Assembly (NCBI GenBank): GCA_900107365.1
Contig: FNPS01000009.1
Span: forward strand, 1 to 64,000
Direction: 5' to 3'
Origin: Flavobacterium aquidurense
Lineage (GTDB): Bacteria > Bacteroidota > Bacteroidia > Flavobacteriales > Flavobacteriaceae
DNA length: 64,000 nt
Shown: piece after piece, positions 46,692 to 54,753 of the stretch
Position numbering within the stretch: the first letter of the stretch is position 1
Layout: every line of letters begins with the position of its first letter
The notes under the pieces: model-generated
Told to the model about the DNA's origin: nothing
The model's database searches: none
What the model saw: only the letters and a program-made list of their open reading frames with translations
Position numbers and translations under genes: made by a program

Positions 46692-46724
46692 AAAAACGGA
46701 TTATTATTTTGTAAAAACGGATTA
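46692..46724. promoter_or_regulatory. Paired direct repeats, likely AraC-family operator
   Basis: AAAAACGGATTA occurs at 46692-46703 and exactly again at 46713-46724, 21 bp apart (two helical turns). Each is followed by an ATTTTG. The pair sits between the TonB receptor promoter and the AraC-family gene, the usual place for such operators. Confidence 0.7.
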
Positions 46725-46728
46725 TATT

Positions 46729-47760
46729 TTGAAAATCAAATCGAAACTTTTAGCGCACCAGGAAGCAGTCATTCAAATTGAAATTGGCAGTCATTATTGT
46801 TCAAAAAATCATTTAACCGAAGAAAACATACATATCGAAAACACCGGTATAGAAGAAATAAAAAGTCGACATCTTATCACAAACGGAATGGTTCTTCTTG
46901 ATACTCAGATGTATTTTACAACTCCACAAACTATTATTTTTGAAATTGATGAAGAGTCCGTAGTAATGAATTTTATTTGTTGCAACAATGTTGAAACCTA
47001 TATTGACAATTTAGATACTGAGAAATTTTCTAAGGAAAATACCCATAATATTTTCTATACGCATAATTACAAAGCCACTTATAAAATTCCGGCATTTGAA
47101 CAAATTAATTATTTGTCTATTATTTTATCTAAAGATTTTTATTCTACTATTATCAATGAAGACTGGGAACTTCATGAAAAATTTTCAAAAAACATTTTAC
47201 TAAAAAAATCAAGTTATTTAACGTCAAAATATATCCCGTTTACACCGGCAATTCAATGGATAATTCATGAAATAAAAGTTTGTAATCGTCATGGTGCCTT
47301 AAAGAAAATGTATCTTGAAGCAAAAATTAAAGAATTGCTAATTCATCAGCTTGAAACCATAATTCCATTACCAAAACAAAAAGATCACATTGATGAAGAT
47401 GATTACAACAAATTAGCAGAGGCCAAGGAAATACTTGAAAAAGACTATGTTCATGCACCAACATTGACCGAACTGTCGAGATTAATTTCCTTAAATGAAT
47501 TTAAACTAAAAAAAGGATTTAAAGCTTGTTTTGGCACTACTGTCAAAAGTTATATCATAAAACTAAGGATGGAACATGCAAAGAAATTATTCCAAAATAA
47601 ATCCATAACCGTAAGTGAAGCAGCTTATAAATGCGGGTACAAAGATGTCTCCCATTTTTCAGCCGCATTTAAGAGTTTTTATGGTTTTTCTCCTCAAAAA
47701 ATTAAAATCAACTGGGATGTTATTCGTTTCTGGATATCAGGGATTATATTATTAAGTTAA
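46729..47760 (+). CDS. AraC-family transcriptional regulator of the TonB/DUF4374/PepSY locus
   Basis: The reading frame begins with TTG at 46729 (343 residues); the start overlaps the end of the operator-like repeat, so a later start is possible, for example the Met in ITNGMVLLDT. The N-terminal part has no recognisable domain beyond a likely ligand-sensing beta region. The C-terminal 100 residues hold two helix-turn-helix motifs (LTELSRLISLNEFKLKKGF, SEAAYKCGYKDVSHFSAAF) ending FYGFSPQKIK. Gene order resembles PchR-type siderophore regulators. Confidence 0.85.
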   Translation: MKIKSKLLAHQEAVIQIEIGSHYCSKNHLTEENIHIENTGIEEIKSRHLITNGMVLLDTQMYFTTPQTIIFEIDEESVVMNFICCNNVETYIDNLDTEKFSKENTHNIFYTHNYKATYKIPAFEQINYLSIILSKDFYSTIINEDWELHEKFSKNILLKKSSYLTSKYIPFTPAIQWIIHEIKVCNRHGALKKMYLEAKIKELLIHQLETIIPLPKQKDHIDEDDYNKLAEAKEILEKDYVHAPTLTELSRLISLNEFKLKKGFKACFGTTVKSYIIKLRMEHAKKLFQNKSITVSEAAYKCGYKDVSHFSAAFKSFYGFSPQKIKINWDVIRFWISGIILLS

Positions 47761-47767
47761 AAAAAAA

Positions 47768-47810
47768 GGGTTTTTAAATTTGGCTAACGTGTAACCAAAT
47801 CTAAAAACCC
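47768..47810 (+). terminator. Hairpin after the AraC-family gene
   Basis: GGGTTTTTAAATTTGG (47768-47783) pairs with CCAAATCTAAAAACCC (47795-47810) with one mismatch, 8 bp after the stop codon. There is no T-run on the plus strand, but placement supports transcript-end function. Confidence 0.6.
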
Positions 47811-48145
47811 CATAAAAATTAGACTCTATTGTATGTCTTGCAAATTTACACAATGAATTCATCGTAAAATGAATTGTCAAATTTTCATTAAAAAAATGTT
47901 TCTCCAAAAACAGTTTTAAGAAGATCATATGCTGTTAAAAAAGGTAAAGCAGCATAACTTTTTGAACTTCTACGAGGCAAAACTACAAGCAACTTTCCAT
48001 AAAAACTTACGGTTTTCCTCATTTTTCCACTTTTTTTTCACTTTTAACATTTGTTTAATTTTCATTTTATCGAGTTCGTTTTTTAAGCTCCTTAAATTTA
48101 ATTTCTTACCTTAAAAAACATGAAAATTCAAAATCTTACAAATTT

Positions 48146-48274
48146 TTCTTGTTCTCGATTAAATTCAACTAAGAAATTATGAAATACATTTGTTTGTTTT
48201 TTTTGACTGTAAAATGTAAAGATTTCTTTCTTGTCCTAGATTAAGTTGAAAATACAAATTAAGAAATACATTTG
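48146..48274 (+). promoter_or_regulatory. Duplicated promoter-like segment, upstream of the pseudo-receiver gene
   Basis: Two related stretches 82 bp apart each contain a TTCTTGTyCTmGATTAA-type segment and end in TACATTTGT. The TACATTTG boxes (48185-48192, 48267-48274) match TAnnTTTG. In the second copy TTG (48246-48248) lies 18 bp upstream, giving a good promoter about 90 bp before the start of the gene at 48368. Confidence 0.55.
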
Positions 48275-48367
48275 TAAAGCAAATTAGAAGTTCAGACAAC
48301 AAGTGAAAAGAAAAAAAACTTAGAACCTTAGTTCCTTAGAATCTCAGAACCTTAAAAATAAACAATT

Positions 48368-48682
48368 ATGAAAATATTTGAATTCTTAATACTCGGAAAA
48401 AACGAACCAATATTGGAGATTTTACTTCGATTGGTGAATGCTTACGAAGACTGGAATGCGGTAGGCTTCAACGATGAAAAAGCTGCTCAGGAATATTTTC
48501 TCAACAACAAAATTGACATAGTTTTGCTGAGTTCCGGAATCGAAGACCATGTCGAAAAAGAATTTACTTCATTTTGTTTACAACAACAACCCGATGTCGA
48601 AGTAATTGAGCATTTTGGAGGAGGAAGTGGTTTATTAAAATCAGAAATACAACACCGATTATATCTTAAAGGAAAAATTTAG
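48368..48682 (+). CDS. Small receiver-like protein lacking phosphoacceptor residues
   Basis: The protein has 104 residues, cytoplasmic. The order of strands and helices (FEFLILGKNEPILEILLRLV, ..EYFLNNKIDIVLLSSGI) resembles a response-regulator receiver domain. The acidic pair after strand 1 is replaced by GKNE and the phospho-Asp position after strand 3 reads SSG. It may be a pseudo-receiver acting by protein contacts; this is inference. It stands alone between intergenic regions. Confidence 0.65.
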   Translation: MKIFEFLILGKNEPILEILLRLVNAYEDWNAVGFNDEKAAQEYFLNNKIDIVLLSSGIEDHVEKEFTSFCLQQQPDVEVIEHFGGGSGLLKSEIQHRLYLKGKI

Positions 48683-48935
48683 ATCCTAAAATTTTTCTCA
48701 TTACCGCCTTTTTATTAAAACATTTACGAAGATCGCCCATCAATTGACGATATATCGTTAAAACCTCTATTGTCTTTTTTGAAAAACTCTCTATAAATCA
48801 ACGCCTTACAAACAAGGCACTGCTTTTGAACGTATTAAACTGAAAATCAAACCGAATTTAATTTTTTGAAAACCTTTTTATCATTAAACAAAATTTAATT
48901 ATCATGAAAAAATTAATAGTAATACCAATTTTATT

Positions 48936-49037
48936 ATGAATCCAAAAATGGTACTATCAACTTTACTTTTAATTTTTTGTTTGCTAATTTTCGCTCAGGA
49001 CCCGATAACTTATTCTGAAGATTATCAAAAAAATTAA
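48936..49037 (+). CDS. 33-residue secreted or membrane-anchored small peptide
   Basis: An ATG at 48936 opens a 33-codon frame ending TAA at 49035. It encodes MNPKMVLSTLL...LLIFAQ, a signal-peptide-like hydrophobic stretch, then an acidic tail DPITYSEDYQKN. It ends 3 bp before the porin gene. An 11-codon frame MKKLIVIPILL (48904-48939) stops in ATGA overlapping its start. It could be a real short lipoprotein-like peptide, a leader peptide for the porin, or the remnant of a gene. Confidence 0.4.
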   Translation: MNPKMVLSTLLLIFCLLIFAQDPITYSEDYQKN

Positions 49038-49040
49038 GTT

Positions 49041-50408
49041 ATGAAAACACTATTCCGAATATTACTGCTTTTGGGGTTCTTTTATTCTGCCAATGCGCAA
49101 CAAAAAATGACATTTCAAAAATTAAGATATGATGATGATCTGACTTATTTGAAAGATTCTAGCAGAAATTGGTATGAAAAAATCAAATACATTCCACTTA
49201 GTCAAAACAGTAAATATTACGCCACGATTGGCGGCGAAGCAAGATTGCAGTACACCTACACCCTAAACGACAAATGGGGCGATGAGTCTGATGAAGGTGA
49301 TGGTTATTTACTTTCTCGTTATCTGCTTCATGCTGATGTACATTTAGGCGCATTCAGAACTTTTGTGGAGTTGCAGAGTAGTTTGGCAAACAGTAAAATT
49401 GATCCAAGCCCTGTTGATGAAAATGAATTAGATTTCCATCAGGCATTTTTGGATATTGATTTTATTCATAATACAAGCGAACGATTGACATTACGTTCCG
49501 GAAGACAGGAAATGTCGTATGGTTCGCAGCGTCTCATTGCAGTTCGAGAAGGCCCAAACAGCCGACTTGCTTTTGATGCAATCAAATTATTTTACAAAAA
49601 GAATAATTGGCAAACAGATGCCTTTTTCACACATCCTGTAGCCAACAAACAAGGAACTTTTAACGACCGTTTTAATGAAAACGCACAATTCTGGGGAAGT
49701 TATACTGTGCTTCATAAAGTTCCCTTCATTCAAAATATCGATTTCTATTATTTAGGATTATGGAAAAAGAAAGCCGTTTTTGATGATGCTATCGGAGAAG
49801 AAAATCGTCAGTCTGTCGGAAGTAGAATCTGGAAAAATAAAGGAAACTGGAAATACGATTTTGAAGGATTATATCAATTCGGAAATATCAATGAAAAAGC
49901 AATCTCGGCCTGGACGCTTTCCTCTTTTGCCTGTTATACTTTTACAGAAGTAAAATTCAGTCCTGAAATTGGTTTGAAAACAGAAATTATTTCCGGAGAT
50001 AAACATTCAGATGATAATCATTTACAAACTTTTAATCCGTTATATCCGAGAGGCGCCTATTTTGGATTAGTTGCATTAATTGGTCCATCCAACTTAATTG
50101 ACATTCACCCTTCAATTAATTTTACTTTAACAGAAAAGCTAGGCCTTGGTTTTGATTATGATATTTTTTGGAGAGAATCAATTAGTGATGGTATTTATGC
50201 TCCAAATATGCAATTATTATATTCCGGAAAAGATACTACAGAACGCTTTATAGGCTCTCAATTGATTACAAATTTAGATTATTCTGCAAATGATTTTCTG
50301 ACTTTTACATTAGAATCGGGTTGGTTTAATGCTGGCTCCTTTTTAAAAGAAGTCGGAACAGGAAAAGATTATTTTTATGCAGCGCTGACGGCTCAATTTA
50401 AATTTTAA
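49041..50408 (+). CDS. Alginate-export-family outer-membrane porin
   Basis: The protein has 455 residues and a signal peptide MKTLFRILLLLGFFYSANAQ. Beta-barrel composition, GGEARLQYTYTLNDKWGDE and ELDFHQAFLDIDF, LRSGRQEMSYGSQRLIAVREGPNSR match the AlgE-type alginate_exp family, which in Bacteroidota includes porins with unknown cargo. It ends with an aromatic residue (QFKF) typical of outer-membrane barrels. Its job beyond an outer-membrane channel cannot be told; no alginate genes are nearby. Confidence 0.85.
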   Translation: MKTLFRILLLLGFFYSANAQQKMTFQKLRYDDDLTYLKDSSRNWYEKIKYIPLSQNSKYYATIGGEARLQYTYTLNDKWGDESDEGDGYLLSRYLLHADVHLGAFRTFVELQSSLANSKIDPSPVDENELDFHQAFLDIDFIHNTSERLTLRSGRQEMSYGSQRLIAVREGPNSRLAFDAIKLFYKKNNWQTDAFFTHPVANKQGTFNDRFNENAQFWGSYTVLHKVPFIQNIDFYYLGLWKKKAVFDDAIGEENRQSVGSRIWKNKGNWKYDFEGLYQFGNINEKAISAWTLSSFACYTFTEVKFSPEIGLKTEIISGDKHSDDNHLQTFNPLYPRGAYFGLVALIGPSNLIDIHPSINFTLTEKLGLGFDYDIFWRESISDGIYAPNMQLLYSGKDTTERFIGSQLITNLDYSANDFLTFTLESGWFNAGSFLKEVGTGKDYFYAALTAQFKF

Positions 50409-50500
50409 ATACAATTTAAACCTTCATCATATTTATAAGAAATTTAAACTATTTTTGAGAAAACAAATTTAAAGCAAAACCTCAAAAATAATTTTCAGGC

Positions 50501-52762
50501 ATGATGAAAAACATCCTAATACTACTGATTTGTTTCTCCTTTCAAATAGGAACTTCACAAAAAATATATTTCGATAAATCTAAATTCAGTGATAGCATAA
50601 GCATCAGTCAAAATATGCCTTTACTGGCAAAAAAAGTAGCACCTACCTATAAAAATGCGAATAAAGGAACATTTTTAGACAGCTATGCCAGAATACAATT
50701 TGTTGCCGGAGATTACAAAGACATGGAGCGAAATTTTGTTAACTACTCTCAAGAGATACTAGGCGACAGTATTGTAAATAGACCGCTGGGATTTATCTAT
50801 AAAACATATGCCAGAACAATCACAAAAGCACCTGGCTCAAATTCAGATTTTGAAAAAAACTTTACAACTGAATTTTACAAATTATACAACAGCTTTACTA
50901 ATGATGGAAAAAATTGGACTGAGAGTTATTATGATATAAAATTGGCTGATATGAAAACCAATTTTGAATCGAAACTGAAAGTTGCTCAAACAAGCGACAG
51001 TATCAGCGTAGAAGATGCAGCAGTTTTATGTCGCCATTATTCACGATATTTTATTTACAGCAGAACGCTTTCTATTGCAAGTAAAATAATTAAAAAAATA
51101 GAAAGCGATACTTATATAATCGATAAAGACATCATTATTACCTTACCAAACAAAAGCACAATTTCTGGCACTATGGTTCAATTAAGAAATGTATCCGGTC
51201 CACAACCTGTAGTAATGAAATACACTATCTATGCCGGAAATGAACTTAGGCAATGCAAAGAAATAGCTACTTTGGGTTATGTTGGCTTTATTGCCAATAC
51301 AAGAGGTAAAAATTTAAGTAATGATCCAATTGAGCCTTACGAACACGATGGTGATGATGCTTATTACATTCTGGATTGGGTCAGCAAACAACCTTGGTGC
51401 AATGGCAAAATTGGTTTATACGGCGGGAGTTATCTGGGATTTGCACAGTGGAGTGCCATGAAAAAAGTGCATCCTGCCTTAAAAACAATTGTCCCTTCAG
51501 TATCTGTTGGTGCAGGAATCGACTTTCCGATGCAAAACGGTATTTTTATGAGTTATGCATTAAGATGGATCCATTTCGTCGCAAATAATAAATTAACAGA
51601 TCTTAATGATTTTCAAGACAATAAAAAATGGGATGACGTTTTTTCTCAATATTATAAAAACGGTAGTAGTTTTAGAACTTTAGATAAGGTAGAAGGTAAT
51701 ACTTCTCCGTTATTTCAAAGATGGTTAGATCATCCAACATACGATGCTTATTGGCAAAACATGACGCCTCAAAAAGAAGCTTTTGCCAATATCAATATTC
51801 CAATATTGAGTACTACAGGCTATTATGACGACGATCAGCTGGGTGCTCTGTATTATTACAATCAATATCAGAAATACAATAAAACAAACAACTATTATTT
51901 AATAATTGGGCCTTATGACCATATAGGTTCACAAGGATATCCAAAAAAAGAATTAGGAGGATATGAAATTGATGAAGTAGCAAATATTCCAATTAATGCT
52001 ATTATTTTCCAATGGTTTGACTATATTCTAAAAGGGGCTAAACGTCCGGATGTTTTAAAAGATAAAGTAAACTTTCAAATCATGGGCAAAAACGAATGGA
52101 AAAGTGTTCCATCGTTAGATAAAATGCACAATCAGGATCTTGCTTTTTACCTTAGCTGCAACAACACTAAATATTCACTACAAAAAACAGCTCCTAAAAA
52201 AACAACCTCTATTAATCAAACAGTTGATTTTAAAGATCGTTCTGAAATTAATATTTATAGCGATGATTATGTAAATGGATTTCCTAATGTTAGTGATTCT
52301 ATTTTTAAGCCTGAAAAACACTTGTTAGTTTTTGAAAGTGATCCAATTTCAGAACCTATGATTATAAGTGGCTCATTAAAAGCTTCCTTAAAAATAAGCA
52401 GTAATAAAAAAGACATCGATGTTGAATTACAACTTTTTGAAAAAACGGCAAACGGCCAATATTTTGCTTTAAGCAATAATATACAAAGAGCAAGTTTAGC
52501 AAAAGACCGCACTAAAAGACAACTCTTAGTGCCTAACAAAATCGAAACTATTGATATCAATCAGACTTTTATAACTTCTAAAGAATTACAAAAAGGAAGT
52601 TCTATTATTATTGTTTTGGGAGTTAATAAAAATCCAAATTGGGAAGTAAATTACGGTTCAGGCAAAGATGTAAGTTCTGAAGACATGACCGATGCTAAAG
52701 ATCCATTAGAAATAAAATGGTATAGTAACAGTACAATTACGCTCCCGATCCTGAAATTATAA
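50501..52762 (+). CDS. Secreted CocE/NonD-family hydrolase (X-Pro dipeptidyl-peptidase type)
   Basis: The protein has 753 residues and a signal peptide ending QIGTSQ. An unusual N-terminal helical region of about 200 residues precedes the S15-type alpha/beta-hydrolase core: GFIANTRGKNLSNDP, GLYGGSYLGFAQW with Ser310, a DDDQLGALYYY acid and GPYDHIGSQG His. The jelly-roll C-terminal domain (about 580-753) holds PMIISGSLKASLKI and DIDVELQLFE. It cleaves peptide or ester bonds; the substrate is unknown. Another frame within this gene was not called. Confidence 0.85.
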   Translation: MMKNILILLICFSFQIGTSQKIYFDKSKFSDSISISQNMPLLAKKVAPTYKNANKGTFLDSYARIQFVAGDYKDMERNFVNYSQEILGDSIVNRPLGFIYKTYARTITKAPGSNSDFEKNFTTEFYKLYNSFTNDGKNWTESYYDIKLADMKTNFESKLKVAQTSDSISVEDAAVLCRHYSRYFIYSRTLSIASKIIKKIESDTYIIDKDIIITLPNKSTISGTMVQLRNVSGPQPVVMKYTIYAGNELRQCKEIATLGYVGFIANTRGKNLSNDPIEPYEHDGDDAYYILDWVSKQPWCNGKIGLYGGSYLGFAQWSAMKKVHPALKTIVPSVSVGAGIDFPMQNGIFMSYALRWIHFVANNKLTDLNDFQDNKKWDDVFSQYYKNGSSFRTLDKVEGNTSPLFQRWLDHPTYDAYWQNMTPQKEAFANINIPILSTTGYYDDDQLGALYYYNQYQKYNKTNNYYLIIGPYDHIGSQGYPKKELGGYEIDEVANIPINAIIFQWFDYILKGAKRPDVLKDKVNFQIMGKNEWKSVPSLDKMHNQDLAFYLSCNNTKYSLQKTAPKKTTSINQTVDFKDRSEINIYSDDYVNGFPNVSDSIFKPEKHLLVFESDPISEPMIISGSLKASLKISSNKKDIDVELQLFEKTANGQYFALSNNIQRASLAKDRTKRQLLVPNKIETIDINQTFITSKELQKGSSIIIVLGVNKNPNWEVNYGSGKDVSSEDMTDAKDPLEIKWYSNSTITLPILKL

Positions 52763-52777
52763 AGTCATTTTTATATA

Positions 52778-53341
52778 ATGGAAAAGAAATATTCAGTTGT
52801 TTTTCATCCTTCAGAAGATGGAATTGCGTTTATCAAAAAACTAAAATTAGAATTATTTAATAAAATTGAATGGTATAACAGTTGCAATTCTGTGGCTCAC
52901 ATTACCATTGGGGGTTTTAAAGCAAATGAAAATCAGCTTGAAAAATACAGACAAAAACTTTTTAAAATTGCTGATACTTTAACTCCCGTTCCAATTTATT
53001 TAGATCATTTTGATGCATATGAAGAAAGTCGGACGTTCTTCATATCTCCCAGTGAAGAATCTAAATTATGCCTAAAACCCATGATGAAAAAAATTCAGGA
53101 CGCACTTCTGATTTCAAGTAAAGACAGAAGCGACGACCCGCATATTTCAATAGGACGAAATCTAACACCCGAAAATATAAAAATTGCGCGTGATTTATTC
53201 AAGACAATTAATATGAGTTTTTTATGTGATACCATTATTTTAAGAGAATTTGATCCTATCAAAAAACAATATTTTATATTAGAAACTTTTCCTTTTGGCA
53301 GTAATCCTCAGCCAGAATTAATTCAGGGGAGTCTTTTTTAA
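52778..53341 (+). CDS. 2H phosphoesterase-family (LigT-like) protein
   Basis: The protein has 187 residues, cytoplasmic. Two H-x-T/S motifs, AHITIGG (His41) and PHISIGR (His122), are about 80 residues apart as in 2'-5' RNA ligase/cyclic phosphodiesterase proteins. It probably hydrolyses or forms 2',3'-cyclic phosphate-type bonds; the exact reaction is open. It follows the CocE-like gene by 15 bp and its stop codon begins a large palindromic element. Confidence 0.8.
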   Translation: MEKKYSVVFHPSEDGIAFIKKLKLELFNKIEWYNSCNSVAHITIGGFKANENQLEKYRQKLFKIADTLTPVPIYLDHFDAYEESRTFFISPSEESKLCLKPMMKKIQDALLISSKDRSDDPHISIGRNLTPENIKIARDLFKTINMSFLCDTIILREFDPIKKQYFILETFPFGSNPQPELIQGSLF

Positions 53342-53498
53342 CCGCAAGGTGCGCAAGGGCCTTACGCAAAGGGCGCTAGTGATTTCTCGCAAAGACGCAA
53401 AGTCGCAAAGGAAATAAACTTTGCGACTTTGCGTCTTTGCGAGATTAAATAAGGCAGCTTTGCGAACCTAGCGTAAAACCCTTGCGCACCTTGCGGTT
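53341..53498. repeat. Nested palindromic intergenic element
   Basis: The outer arms ACCGCAAGGTGCGCAAGGG (53341-53359) and CCCTTGCGCACCTTGCGGT (53479-53497) are perfect complements. The inner arms, 26 bp each (53385-53410 and 53419-53444; TCTCGCAAAGACGCAAAG... ), are also perfectly complementary around an 8-base loop. The segments between have further partial pairing. It resembles the repeated palindromic units common in Flavobacterium intergenic DNA. Confidence 0.9.
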
Positions 53499-53578
53499 AA
53501 ATCCACACAAAGCAAAGAACCTGAAACAAAAAAACAATCTTTTATTTTTCGTATATTTGAATTTTACAATTCACACCT

Positions 53579-54502
53579 ATGAAATCCCTAGATTCATTTT
53601 ACCAGGATATTACCGAAGGTTCCTCCGTTGAACCCAATTCATTATTGCCCAACGACATCAAAAAAGAAATTGGTCACTTTAATGTATTTGACATTAAAGA
53701 ACTTTATGAAAGACTCAAAGACAAACCCGGTATGCCTTATGACAGAAGGGCTTACTATAAAATCAGTTTAATTCGGGGAAAAAATCGTGCTGAATATGCC
53801 GATAAAATAATCGACATCGAAAAACAGGGACTATTATTTGCTACACCAAAAATCCCGTATAACTATTTACCGCAGGACACCAATCAATCCGGTCAATTTT
53901 GCGTTTTTACCAGTGAATTTTTATCCAAAAACAAAAGCGGAATTGATCTGGATGACCTTCCAATATTTGCTGCTGACGGCTATCCTATTTTTCAGCTTAC
54001 CGATGAAGAAGTTTTCGAAGTAGAATTGATTTTCAATAAAATACAAAAAGAAATCAATTCTGATTATATCTACAAATACGATTTAATTCGGAATTATGTG
54101 GCGGAGTTAATTCACTTTGGACAAAAATTACAACCTATAACAGCATTGTATTCCAAACATAATTCGGCGGCGAGAGTTTCTTCTTTATTTGCCGAATTAT
54201 TAGAAAGGCAATTCCCTATTGAATCGCCACATCAGCGATTAGAACTCAGAACAGCCAAAGATTTCGCTGAAAGATTATCCGTTCACGTGAATCATTTGAA
54301 TAAGGTTTTAAAAGAAAACACCGGAAAAACCACAACCGAATTAATCAGCACTCGTTTGATAAACGAAGCCAAAATCCTTTTAAAACAAACCGATTGGAAC
54401 ATTTCTGAAATCGCTTTTTCACTAGGTTTTGAAGAATTAGCACACTTTTCCAACTTCTTTAAAAAACAAACTTCCTTTACGCCTTTAGCTTTCCGTTCCT
54501 AA
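53579..54502 (+). CDS. AraC-family transcriptional regulator
   Basis: The protein has 307 residues. An N-terminal cupin-like sensor region (PIFAADGYPIFQLTDEE, FCVFTSEFLSKN) is followed by a C-terminal double helix-turn-helix (about 215-305, AERLSVHVNHLNKVLKENTG, WNISEIAFSLGFEELAHFS). It is followed by two SDR genes, a frequent pairing in Bacteroidota where the regulator controls the oxidoreductase; that link is inference. Confidence 0.88.
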   Translation: MKSLDSFYQDITEGSSVEPNSLLPNDIKKEIGHFNVFDIKELYERLKDKPGMPYDRRAYYKISLIRGKNRAEYADKIIDIEKQGLLFATPKIPYNYLPQDTNQSGQFCVFTSEFLSKNKSGIDLDDLPIFAADGYPIFQLTDEEVFEVELIFNKIQKEINSDYIYKYDLIRNYVAELIHFGQKLQPITALYSKHNSAARVSSLFAELLERQFPIESPHQRLELRTAKDFAERLSVHVNHLNKVLKENTGKTTTELISTRLINEAKILLKQTDWNISEIAFSLGFEELAHFSNFFKKQTSFTPLAFRS

Positions 54503-54542
54503 TTTTAGATTGCAGATTGCAGATTTTAGATTTTAGATTTTT

Positions 54543-54650
54543 TGATATTGATATTGAAATTGATATTGAAATTGATATTGAAATTGATATTGATATTGAT
54601 ATTGAAATTGAAATTGAAATTGTTTTTTGATATTGACATTGATATTGATT
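54543..54650. repeat. GATATT/GAAATT hexanucleotide array
   Basis: A run of about 80-108 bp consists of alternating GATATT and GAAATT hexamers ending near GATATTGATT. The array lies between the AraC and SDR genes. Preceding DNA (54503-54540) is itself repetitive (TTTTAGATT, TTGCAGA). Confidence 0.9.
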
Positions 54651-54753
54651 TTTGTTTACCGATTTGAATTTCGCAAACTTCGATTTGATATTTACAATTC
54701 CCCAACTGTGCTTTACTCCTACCTTTGTCTTATCAATTTAAAAGATCAAAAAG

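Larger units (their letters stand above)
47761..48367. other. Intergenic region with duplicated promoter-like segment
   Basis: This region of 607 bp contains the hairpin at 47768-47810 and two similar promoter-like segments at 48146-48192 and 48228-48274. An open stretch near 47929-48114 encodes a Phe-rich peptide without a plausible start context and is not called. A short TTAGAACCTTAG-type repeat lies at 48318-48356. Confidence 0.6.

Noticed and set aside
47929..48114. 61-residue Phe-rich open frame on the plus strand
   Set aside because: It has low-complexity composition, no recognisable domain or signal, no supporting start context, and lies in repeat-rich DNA.
53341..53498. Possible CRISPR-like array
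   Set aside because: The repeated GCAAAG units belong to a palindrome without spacers, leader or cas genes.
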